IMG/VR virus record: IMGVR_UViG_3300043775_002158
Coordinates: 1 to 64,000 of that record
Source of the DNA: a virus
Strand: one strand, 5' to 3'
Length of the DNA stretch: 64,000 nt
This document shows, one piece after another, positions 44,022 to 50,834 of the stretch. Each line of letters starts with the position of its first letter. Position 1 is the first letter of the stretch. Both the position numbers and the translations under genes were made by a program. A model generated the notes under the pieces. That model saw only the letters and a program-made list of their open reading frames with translations. It ran no database searches and was not told the origin of the DNA.

Positions 44022-44048
44022 AAAAAAAGTCAGAATTTCTTCTGACTT
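44022..44048 (-). terminator. Terminator of the large ncRNA
   Basis: On the minus strand AGTCAGAA pairs with TTCTGACT around GAAA, followed by seven T. Confidence 0.92.
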
Positions 44049-44972
44049 AATTTTGTATAGGCCGTATGGTTTTACATACATTCACCACCACTTTGTTTTT
44101 CTAAACAAAGAAAATAAAACTCTGAGAATACAAGTTTTAACAATCGACTTAGGAACATTATTTGTTTCTTTCCCTTTCCACAACCTTTTGAGTTGTACCG
44201 ATCAATGACGGTCAATTAGATTAACCAATCCTAAAGTCATCAGATACTCTTTTATTACTTATTACTCAACAAATCTGCCGACCTGTTTCAACCTTGCGGG
44301 TTTAGAGAACTTTCTTAAAAATCATATTGGGATTGAGTCCCTTTATGGCCGTGAACCCCTCACGACTAAGTAGTCACCTGTCTCCAATGACTGACGAACA
44401 CTTTTTCTTTTTATGTATGATTTTTATACCAAAATAAAAATTTAGTTTTCCGAATTGAGAAAGTAGTGGTTCGTCACCTAGCCAAGTTATCTTTTGAACA
44501 ACTCGATACTAAACTACTCTCTGAAGTGTCCCCACCTCCATATTTTTGGTTTCCTTCGAGATTAAACCCTTGGTAGGATTTATTCAAGGACACTAACAGC
44601 ACCACCTGTTTTTTGTCATACCTTCCATCTTACGATGCTACGGTTTTAAGACCACCATTGTATTGAATTACGCAATAATAAAGTCGGATAACTATACTTC
44701 TTACATTAATTCTATGGATTATTCTTATTGATGTTCCCATCTCAACCAAACAACTCGGATTGCTTGGTCATCCAACCCTTTCGCTACGGAGTTACCCTCA
44801 CTACTTCAGGTTAAATGATATTCCACTTGTCTACTCGAGATCTCTTTCGAAATCCGCAACTTACCCCAACCAAGGGTTTGTCACTTTATCCCACTTTCGT
44901 GGTTTATTTTATTGACTATAGACGGCCAATATTTTTATTCAAAGAACATTATCTTTTGGGTTATTCACCCTT
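44022..44972 (-). ncRNA. Large structured non-coding RNA (GOLLD/ROOL-type candidate)
   Basis: About 950 nt without a plausible gene. It is bounded by a near-ideal host-type promoter and a strong terminator. GC content is higher than in flanking genes. Many local hairpins are visible (for instance GGGTGAATAACCC at the 5' end, GGGACTCAATCCC, AACC/GGTT, ACAAC/GTTGT). An A/T-rich linker at about 44410-44445 splits it into a 5' half of about 530 nt and a 3' half of about 370 nt. Size, phage origin and closeness to tRNA genes fit the ornate large RNAs GOLLD and ROOL. The class is inferred from these features; no conserved core was checked. Confidence 0.7.
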
Positions 44973-44978
44973 CTTTTA

Positions 44979-45010
44979 CAAAGATAAGAAATGTTTTCTA
45001 ATATTCAAAA
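44979..45010 (-). promoter_or_regulatory. Promoter of the large ncRNA
   Basis: TTTTG (45010-45006), exactly 19 nt, TATCTTTG (44986-44979), then TAAAAG. The tRNA cluster promoter at 48575-48606 has the same arrangement, including the TAAAA that follows. Confidence 0.85.
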
Positions 45011-45026
45011 TATTTTTCAAAGTTTT

Positions 45027-45542
45027 TTATATTAATTTATTTCTTTTCCCGTTATTTCTTTCTCCAAAAAATACACTTGTTTGAGTTAATTTTTTATGTT
45101 CAGTTCTTAAAAAATCTAAACAATAGTAATTAAGTCGTAAAAATTCATATGAATCTTTGTTCCAATCGCCATTATCAAAAACAATAATTGATTCTTTTTT
45201 TTTATTTTTATGTATAAACTTAACAAACTCAAATCTTGGTAAAAAACGAGGGTCATTATCAACTAAAAAAACATCGGAAATTTTTACCAAATGTAAGAAA
45301 ACTTTATCATTTATAATATTCACATCCATTAAATTAAGATTAACGTTTGTAATATTATTTTCTTTTATTTTATCTAATATTTTATCATACCATATAATAT
45401 CGTTTTCAAATGAATTAACAATATTAAAATGATTTGAAAAAAATAATGTAGAAAATCCTGAACCTATTTCCAATATTGTTTTATTGATAAAATCTTGTTC
45501 ATTTGTCCATTTAATAAAACCCTCGGAAAGTGCTGGTAACAT
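45027..45542 (-). CDS. Methyltransferase-like protein
   Basis: A 171-residue protein with KTILEIGSGFSTLFFSNHF (about 21-39), a SAM-binding glycine loop, then an acidic strand (NSFENDIIWYD) and VFLVDNDPRFLPRF. It looks like a short class I methyltransferase, perhaps of the FkbM/macrocin type, acting on small molecules. Its end overlaps the promoter region of the large ncRNA. The preceding gene's stop overlaps its ATG. Confidence 0.65.
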   Translation of the reverse strand: MLPALSEGFIKWTNEQDFINKTILEIGSGFSTLFFSNHFNIVNSFENDIIWYDKILDKIKENNITNVNLNLMDVNIINDKVFLHLVKISDVFLVDNDPRFLPRFEFVKFIHKNKKKESIIVFDNGDWNKDSYEFLRLNYYCLDFLRTEHKKLTQTSVFFGERNNGKRNKLI

Positions 45543-45748
45543 TATTTTGAAACTTTTTTAGATTTTTTAATCTCATATGACCCACCTTGATCATGACCAA
45601 CCTCAACATTCTCTTTTGGTGATTCAGTCACAACACCTTTCCATTCTGTTTTAGTGGTATATTTCCAAGTATTACCCGCCATTTGATTGGCTTGAATATC
45701 GGATACTCTAATGACGTTTCCTGTTTTAGTATTTTTTAAACACTTCAT
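45542..45748 (-). CDS. Small hypothetical protein (68 aa)
   Basis: A 68-residue basic protein: MKCLKNTKTGNVIRVSDIQA, then WKYTTKTEWKG and a Lys-rich tail. The start (a short peptide with NVIRVSD, suggestive of a strand) is seen in other small phage proteins. Translationally coupled (TAATG) to the methyltransferase-like gene. Confidence 0.6.
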   Translation of the reverse strand: MKCLKNTKTGNVIRVSDIQANQMAGNTWKYTTKTEWKGVVTESPKENVEVGHDQGGSYEIKKSKKVSK

Positions 45749-45815
45749 ATTTTCTATTTTTAATAATATAAGAATTTTTTTTTAAAAAACAAAATAATCA
45801 ATAGGAACAGTTCCT

Positions 45816-45911
45816 TCACTTCTGTCTTGTAACTCCGTACCACTCAGCACTATTGATATTTGATGGATGAAAAACATCTATTCTTCTTGCGGACTTCCAT
45901 CGGAGTCCCAT
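45816..45911 (-). CDS. Possible 31-residue peptide downstream of the radical SAM gene
   Basis: ATG at 45911 opens MGLRWKSARRIDVFHPSNIN and a further 11 residues ending VTRQK. It begins five bases after the radical SAM stop codon on the same strand. Its composition is protein-like, but such a short frame could be chance. It may be a small protein or, speculatively, a peptide substrate. Confidence 0.35.
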   Translation of the reverse strand: MGLRWKSARRIDVFHPSNINSAEWYGVTRQK

Positions 45912-45915
45912 ATCT

Positions 45916-47118
45916 TTATTTAATCTCACTAATTGGTAATTCACCATTCTTCACAAAAAGATCTTTCATATGATCAACCGAACATGTATTAAAACAATAA
46001 ACCATTTTATCCTCATCTTTTTTAGCATTTTCCCATCTACTTGCAAAAACCACTTCCAAATAATCACTATCTAAAATTTCTTGTAAAGAATAATTGTTTA
46101 AATTGATTTTATCTCTACCATAGTTATTTATTTCATTTCTGATTTGTAAAGTTTCATTATTTTGGAAATCACTATTGTGCATAGTACCAACAAAACAACA
46201 CGGCATAACGTTTCCTTTACAATCAACATATATCTCCATACCAGCTTGATGACAGGATTTACAATTTACTGCCTTACCTTTAAATCTTTCAGGAAATTCC
46301 AAATTCTTTAAATTATTATTTATTACATCGTCCCATTTTTTATCAATTGATTCTTTAGTTGGTTTATCATTTGGTAACCAAATTTTATCTTCACTGATTT
46401 CAAATTTTTTAACTGATTTGTTTAATCTAAATTGTTCAGTTGCAGGTTCTATTCTATAAATAAAATTTCCTTCTTCATCGTAAACCATTAAATCTTGATA
46501 AACATCTGGTACGTGTGTTTCAAACCCAAAAGGTCTTTTTGGTGAAAAGGTAACACCAATTTCTTGTGCTAATTTTTCAGCCTCACCCAATTGATGTTCA
46601 TTATGTTTGAAAATTAAAAAGTCCCATATTCCCATACCTCCTGATTTGACATATGATTTCATATTTTTCATCACACTATCCCATTTTACATTTCTTCTAT
46701 AAATGTGATTAGTGTCTTCTAATCCGTCTACAGAAAAAACTACATATCTACTATTAGTACAAGGTATTGAAAGTAGTTTACCCATTTTCGCCCAAAACTT
46801 TACATCCCTAATTGATCCGTTAGTGTTTATTTGAATTTTAGCATTTGAATTTTTTACAACATATTCTAAAATTTCATAAGCGTCTTTTGCCATCATCGGA
46901 TCTCCGTTTGTACCACAGAATATCCAACTTTTACTTTTTTGAACAAAGTCTAATGGGAACCAATTTTTAAAACTTTCTAAAGAAACACTACCTAAATCTA
47001 ATTCAGGGTTTACCTTCAAAGAATGATTAATATATCTCGGACAAAGTGGACAAGCAGCATTACAACGATTAGATAATTCAACATGAACTAAATAAGTATT
47101 TTCATAATTCCATGTCAT
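45916..47118 (-). CDS. Radical SAM protein with SPASM-like cysteines
   Basis: A 400-residue protein. CNAACPLC (C19, C23, C26) is the 4Fe-4S CxxxCxxC site, followed by WIFCGTNGDPMMAKDA and INTNGS (the GGE-like and sugar-binding strands of the barrel), then YVVFSVDG. The C-terminus has CKSCHQAGMEIYVDCKGNVM, CC and CFNTC, a second cluster region like SPASM/twitch domains. Related enzymes are frequent in large aquatic phages; substrates are unknown. Confidence 0.88.
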   Translation of the reverse strand: MTWNYENTYLVHVELSNRCNAACPLCPRYINHSLKVNPELDLGSVSLESFKNWFPLDFVQKSKSWIFCGTNGDPMMAKDAYEILEYVVKNSNAKIQINTNGSIRDVKFWAKMGKLLSIPCTNSRYVVFSVDGLEDTNHIYRRNVKWDSVMKNMKSYVKSGGMGIWDFLIFKHNEHQLGEAEKLAQEIGVTFSPKRPFGFETHVPDVYQDLMVYDEEGNFIYRIEPATEQFRLNKSVKKFEISEDKIWLPNDKPTKESIDKKWDDVINNNLKNLEFPERFKGKAVNCKSCHQAGMEIYVDCKGNVMPCCFVGTMHNSDFQNNETLQIRNEINNYGRDKINLNNYSLQEILDSDYLEVVFASRWENAKKDEDKMVYCFNTCSVDHMKDLFVKNGELPISEIK

Positions 47119-47120
47119 AA

Positions 47121-47393
47121 TTAATATATTACATTTTTATCTTCTTCCGTTAATAAATTTGGACCGAGATCAAAATTACTTTGTCTTCTTCTTGCCTCTT
47201 CAGCCTCTCTATACCAACGAATCCATGTTAACGATACGTCAATCGGTGCTAATACCCAAGCCATCATTATTACCATAATAGTATCTAACTCAGGTGAACC
47301 TCCTGTTGGGTCGTTAGAATACCTTTTGTCCAAATTTTTAAACAACTGATATAAACAATAAATAACACAAATAACATAATAACCTACAAACAT
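47121..47393 (-). CDS. Membrane protein with two spans (90 aa)
   Basis: I start this at ATG 47393 (MFVGYYVICVIYCLYQLF), because the longer frame to 47465 lies inside the tRNA-Glu gene. Two hydrophobic segments (about 1-18 and 42-58) are joined by a polar loop; the tail is charged. Function unknown. Confidence 0.7.
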   Translation of the reverse strand: MFVGYYVICVIYCLYQLFKNLDKRYSNDPTGGSPELDTIMVIMMAWVLAPIDVSLTWIRWYREAEEARRRQSNFDLGPNLLTEEDKNVIY

Positions 47394-47407
47394 AATTTTA
47401 AATTTAG

Positions 47408-47479
47408 TATTCCCGACGGGATTCGAACCCGTATTACCTCCGTGAAAGGGAGGTGACCTAACCATTAGTCGACAAGAAC
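47408..47479 (-). tRNA. tRNA-Glu (UUC)
   Basis: Acceptor GUUCUUG/CGGGAAU (three wobbles), anticodon stem CCTCC/GGAGG with loop CTTTCAC (anticodon TTC), T-arm ACGGG-TTCGAAT-CCCGT. CCA not encoded. Confidence 0.92.
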
Positions 47480-47503
47480 AGATCCCGTTTTTTTTCTACA
47501 TTT

Positions 47504-47585
47504 AGCCCAAACACCAGTAGATCAGTATTTTGGGTTTTGACGCGAGAAGTCTACAAGGTTTCCCCATTAGACCGTTACCACGGGC
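47504..47585 (-). other. tRNA-like degenerate element
   Basis: 82 nt between tRNA-Glu and tRNA-Ser: ends GCCCG.../...TGGGC can pair, a D-arm-like GTGGTAACGGTC is present, and a possible anticodon arm GAC-TTCTCGC-GTC exists, but there is no TTCGA T-loop and stems are weak. A decayed or non-canonical tRNA. Confidence 0.35.
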
Positions 47586-47596
47586 AAACTCTACAG

Positions 47597-47684
47597 CGGA
47601 GAGAGTAGGATTCGAACCCACGGGCCAGTTTCCCGGCCTCCTGATTTCAAGTCAGGTGCAATAGACCAACTCTACCATCTCTCC
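47597..47684 (-). tRNA. tRNA-Ser (UGA)
   Basis: Acceptor GGAGAGA/TCTCTCC, anticodon arm CCTGA-CTTGAAA-TCAGG (anticodon TGA), a long variable arm (GGCCGGGAAACTGGCC) and discriminator G, all as expected for serine. Confidence 0.95.
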
Positions 47685-47878
47685 GTTGACACCTTTATTT
47701 ATCCAACTCACAGGTGTCTTAGCTGTCCCCTTTCGGGTTAGGAATAATCATTTCGTCCTCACGAGGTCGGGGTGATGTCCCCTGACGTTCTTCCTATACG
47801 TCAATGTACGTTTCCATATGGTTGTCAAACCATTTCTCATCATATTGGACATACTATTCGGTGACTAACCGAATCGTG
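47685..47878 (-). other. Structured inter-tRNA spacer
   Basis: 194 nt with hairpins such as GACACCT/AGGTGTC at one end and ATTCGGT-GACTA-ACCGAAT at the other, unlike a simple spacer. No gene or canonical tRNA found. Confidence 0.4.
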
Positions 47879-47952
47879 CGGAATGTACGGGACTCGAACC
47901 CGTGGGCTTCTCCGTGACAGGGAGACATGATAACCAACTTCACTAACACTCC
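47879..47952 (-). tRNA. tRNA-Asp (GUC)
   Basis: Acceptor GGAGTGT/ACATTCC, anticodon arm TCTCC-CTGTCAC-GGAGA (anticodon GTC), T-arm ACGGG-TTCGAGT-CCCGT, discriminator G as usual for aspartate. Confidence 0.94.
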
Positions 47953-47958
47953 GTTTTG

Positions 47959-48034
47959 TGGGTGAGTTTGGATTCGAACCAAAGACCTAAAGTTTATGAG
48001 ACTTTTGCTCTAAAACCAGCTGAGCTACACACCC
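47959..48034 (-). tRNA. tRNA with CAU anticodon (Met or Ile2)
   Basis: Acceptor GGGTGTG/CTCACCC with one T-T mismatch, D-arm GCTC..GAGC, anticodon arm AAAGT-CTCATAA-ACTTT (anticodon CAT), T-loop TTCGAAT. Discriminator A. Elongator Met or lysidine-modified Ile cannot be separated from sequence alone; the initiator 5' mismatch is not seen. Confidence 0.9.
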
Positions 48035-48126
48035 TATTAGTCTTTTCCTTACCTCTTAATAACCACATTGCCATCCCGGTGTTACTGCCGGGTGCTTACC
48101 ACTTGCGTGGAGTGATTATCACGTTG
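48035..48126 (-). other. Structured inter-tRNA spacer with tRNA-like arm
   Basis: Contains CCCGG-CAGTAACA-CCGGG, which looks like an anticodon arm with an eight-base loop, after an AAGTGGTAAGCA D-arm-like segment. No matching T-loop. Possibly a decayed tRNA. Confidence 0.35.
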
Positions 48127-48199
48127 CGCTCCCTGAGGGTCACGATCCCCCGACTTCAAAATTAACAGTTTTGCGCTCTACCAACTGAGCTAAGGAAGC
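48127..48199 (-). tRNA. tRNA-Asn (GUU)
   Basis: Acceptor GCTTCCT/AGGGAGC, anticodon arm CAAAA-CTGTTAA-TTTTG (anticodon GTT), discriminator G. The T-loop ATCGTGA departs from the usual TTCGAAT, so the molecule is slightly atypical. Confidence 0.88.
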
Positions 48200-48461
48200 G
48201 TGTTTGATTCCAACCCAACTTAAGTTGCACCATCCGTGTCATGCACTGGTTAACAAAGTCCTCGTTGAGTTAGTTTCAAAAAGTTACAGGTTTTTCGTAC
48301 CATCTATGTACATCATAACAGACATAGTCTGTGGTTACTTTTCGCTTAATGGTTAATTACTCCAACTTATAGTAACTCTACTCTCACCGTTCTACATCTA
48401 GATTCAAACGGATAGTTGAGATTCATAGACAGTGGGGTCACACCACCGTCGTCACCTGTTG
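48200..48461 (-). other. Structured inter-tRNA spacer
   Basis: 262 nt between tRNA-Asn and tRNA-Thr. It has several short inverted repeats (for example AACTTAAGTT and CATAGTCTGT/ACAGACTATG-type pairs) and no reading frame. It may be a further non-coding RNA or processed spacer. Confidence 0.35.
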
Positions 48462-48534
48462 AGCCCAAACTCAGACTCGAACTGAGGACCTAATCATTAC
48501 AAATGACTTGCTCTACCAACTGAGCTATCCGGGC
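48462..48534 (-). tRNA. tRNA-Thr (UGU)
   Basis: Acceptor GCCCGGA/TTTGGGC, D-arm GCTC..GAGC, anticodon arm AGTCA-TTTGTAA-TGATT (anticodon TGT), T-arm with TTCGAGT. It is the first gene of the cluster, behind the promoter at 48575-48606. Confidence 0.93.
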
Positions 48535-48574
48535 TTATTTTCTACCATTTTATGTCAAAGAACCACTTATTTTA

Positions 48575-48606
48575 CAAAGGTAATAAATATATATGAATAT
48601 ACAAAA
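48575..48606 (-). promoter_or_regulatory. Promoter of the tRNA cluster
   Basis: TTTTG (48606-48602), exactly 19 nt, TACCTTTG (48582-48575), then TAAAA. It matches the ncRNA promoter at 44979-45010 in spacing and boxes. Confidence 0.8.
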
Positions 48607-48669
48607 TTATCTTAAAAATATTTTATAATCAATTATGAATCAATGTGATAAGAACTGATATTTATCAAT

Positions 48670-49185
48670 ATGACAAAAATAAAAGGACTCTCTCTCCTTT
48701 TATGTACTTTGTTCTTGGCATTCTCTTCATTTGCTCAGGACACACAAAAAGTGTACATATCTGGCGTTGAGAACAAAATTAAAATCGGACGTATGACGTC
48801 TAACCGAAACTTAGCTTTCGGAGTTAAAAACATTTTTGAAGAAATTTTACAGGATAAGGACTTCACAATCGTAGAGGTACGTAGTGAGGCTGACGTTTTA
48901 TTAAACGTTGATTTATTATTTTTTGACGTTAATAAAACTAAAAGAAACGTTTCAGTATTCCATTCTAATGTTGAAGAAACATTGGTAATAATGAAAGGTA
49001 CTATTACCGACAAATCAGGAAAAAAATTAAAAGAGGTGGTGGCCGAAGAATCAAGTTCAGAAATTTCTACATCAACGTTAATCACTGACGAAGGAAGTGG
49101 ACAAATAAACCAACAAGCATTGTCTTCCGCAATTAAGAAGACATGTGTTTTACTTGTAGATAAAATATTTTTAAATAAGAAATGA
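48670..49185 (+). CDS. Exported protein, CsgG/LpoB-like candidate (171 aa)
   Basis: Signal peptide with hydrophobic 6-19 and cleavage after FAQ (21-23). The mature part (VYISGVENKIKIG, LAFGVKNIFEEILQD, TIVEVRSEADVLLNVDLLFF) follows a strand-helix-strand order seen in periplasmic CsgG/LpoB-like proteins, but similarity is weak. A TATTTATC box at 48659-48666 is four bases from ATG. It opens the envelope block and overlaps the next gene by four bases. Confidence 0.6.
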   Translation: MTKIKGLSLLLCTLFLAFSSFAQDTQKVYISGVENKIKIGRMTSNRNLAFGVKNIFEEILQDKDFTIVEVRSEADVLLNVDLLFFDVNKTKRNVSVFHSNVEETLVIMKGTITDKSGKKLKEVVAEESSSEISTSTLITDEGSGQINQQALSSAIKKTCVLLVDKIFLNKK

Positions 49186-50831
49186 AAAAACTAACATTAT
49201 TAATGGGATTATTTTTATTAATGTCCCTATCATCATTTGCCCAATTAACAATTAACCAATCTATAACTCCAACTACAGGTTTAAAAGTGGGAGATACATT
49301 AACGGTTAAATATACAATTAATAGAGGGGCAACAACACCTCGTTATTTTTGGTTAAGATACTCTTTTAATAATAAAGCATTGTCAATGGTGTCAAATAGT
49401 ACCACTTTTACACAAGGCAGTTCAACACAAACATTTTATACAGGTTGGGATAATTACAAATTTACACCGGCAGCAAATATTGTGGATACACAATTATATG
49501 CACAATATCAAGTTACACCTTGGGGATATGAGGTAAATTCTGATTGGAATGTTGGACAATTAACAATTCAAAGAGCCGACGCTTCAATTAATGGTGACAT
49601 TGCCACACAAAAATTTGTATTAAAAGACCAAAACACATATAATAATATTCATAAATTAGATTTGGCATATTCAATTAATGCAACAGATGAGTATATTTCA
49701 CCAATTACAAGAAGTTCAACAAACATATCTTTAACCAATGTGGTAGGTAACACATCTCAATTCAAAGTTAGAGTATTATTTCCACAAGGATATACAATTT
49801 CCGACCACAATGTTCAATTGATGAGATTAAAAACAGATGGTAGTGGTGATATTGATTGGTCACAACAACCAATCGCACAAAAAGCATTGGATGCAAGTGG
49901 TGAGGTAATATTCACATCGGGTGTTAAAGTCGGTGATAGTGTTGGTGTATTTGTATCTCCCGCTTCCCAAAAGACTTGGATGAACAACGTAATCACAGTT
50001 TCAGATGCATATAAAGCATTCTTAGGACACTCTCAAACTGATATTAGTGGAACGGCAAACTTCTTTACAAGACCTGTTTTAGAAAGAAAAATAGGTAATG
50101 TAACAAAAAACGATATGACATTTAACGAATCTGACTCATATAATTTATTTGCACACGTAATTGGACAAGATGTATCGGTAAACGCATTTATCCCAACATC
50201 AACTTCAACTTCTTGGAGATGGCATAGTGGTTTATTGAATCAAAGTTGGTTAGATGGTGTTACTAAGAATAGAGTATACATTACGGCTCCATCACAAACT
50301 GTTGATGCAGTATTTGCGTGGGGTGGTGATTTAAACTGGTCACACTCATCTCATCCTGACACAATTGCAACTAAAATTACACAAGGTAATTTCACAAACT
50401 CAATAAACGATAACAAATATCAATCATTCTCAGTAAAGTCGATGTCATATACTCAACCTACATTTGAAAAGGTAACTTTAGGAATTAACTCTACTTTGGA
50501 AAATGGTAAAGTTGTATTAACTACTACATTGACAAAAGAAGGATTGGCAGGTTTACAAGTTATAATGAATTATGACGAAAGTAGATTGACGTTGGATAAT
50601 GTAATATTTGATGCGGGAAGTACGATTACAAACTTCTCAACTCATAAAGATGGTAGATTGACATTTGGATCTATTGATCAATTAAAAACATCAAGAATTA
50701 AAGTAGGAACACCGTATAAATTAATTTTCACTCCTAAAGTTCAATTAACAAATACTGCCGGTTTATTCTTCTTTGTATTGGCGGATGCGGTTGATGGATT
50801 GGGTAAGAAAGTTGATTTGACAATAGAATAA
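49182..50831 (+). CDS. Exported protein with dockerin-like and cohesin-like modules
   Basis: A 549-residue protein; signal peptide ends SSFAQ (about 21). Beta-rich N-terminal domains (about 22-270) precede VSDAYKAF. Next comes GNVTKNDMTFNESDSYNLFA (about 306-325), a degenerate dockerin-like calcium repeat (N.D...F.E.D.YNL). The C-terminus (about 427-549) has INSTLENGKVVLTTTL, LAGLQVIMNYDESRLTLDNV and GLFFFVLADAVDG, the strand order of cohesin-like beta-sandwiches. The 50835 protein has the same tail, so both may belong to one surface or virion assembly. Export of both is predicted. Confidence 0.72.
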   Translation: MKKLTLLMGLFLLMSLSSFAQLTINQSITPTTGLKVGDTLTVKYTINRGATTPRYFWLRYSFNNKALSMVSNSTTFTQGSSTQTFYTGWDNYKFTPAANIVDTQLYAQYQVTPWGYEVNSDWNVGQLTIQRADASINGDIATQKFVLKDQNTYNNIHKLDLAYSINATDEYISPITRSSTNISLTNVVGNTSQFKVRVLFPQGYTISDHNVQLMRLKTDGSGDIDWSQQPIAQKALDASGEVIFTSGVKVGDSVGVFVSPASQKTWMNNVITVSDAYKAFLGHSQTDISGTANFFTRPVLERKIGNVTKNDMTFNESDSYNLFAHVIGQDVSVNAFIPTSTSTSWRWHSGLLNQSWLDGVTKNRVYITAPSQTVDAVFAWGGDLNWSHSSHPDTIATKITQGNFTNSINDNKYQSFSVKSMSYTQPTFEKVTLGINSTLENGKVVLTTTLTKEGLAGLQVIMNYDESRLTLDNVIFDAGSTITNFSTHKDGRLTFGSIDQLKTSRIKVGTPYKLIFTPKVQLTNTAGLFFFVLADAVDGLGKKVDLTIE

Positions 50832-50834
50832 TTT

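Noticed and set aside
44022-44972. rRNA fragment, RNase P RNA or group I/II intron
   Set aside because: I saw no rRNA-like conserved blocks, no RNase P P4-like core, no intron open frame and no split exon around it; promoter and terminator indicate a free RNA.
44815-45084. 89-codon rightward frame
   Set aside because: It covers the 5' part of the large ncRNA, its promoter and the end of the methyltransferase-like gene; no supporting signal.
47121-47465. Longer 114-codon version of the two-span membrane protein
   Set aside because: The first 24 codons are the complement of tRNA-Glu; the start at 47393 is used instead.
47685-47878. Hammerhead-type ribozyme in the tRNA spacer
   Set aside because: GACGAAA is present, but the CUGANGA half of the core is missing.
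47956-48165. 69-codon rightward frame over the tRNA cluster
   Set aside because: It lies across two tRNA genes in antisense; a chance frame in GC-richer RNA genes.
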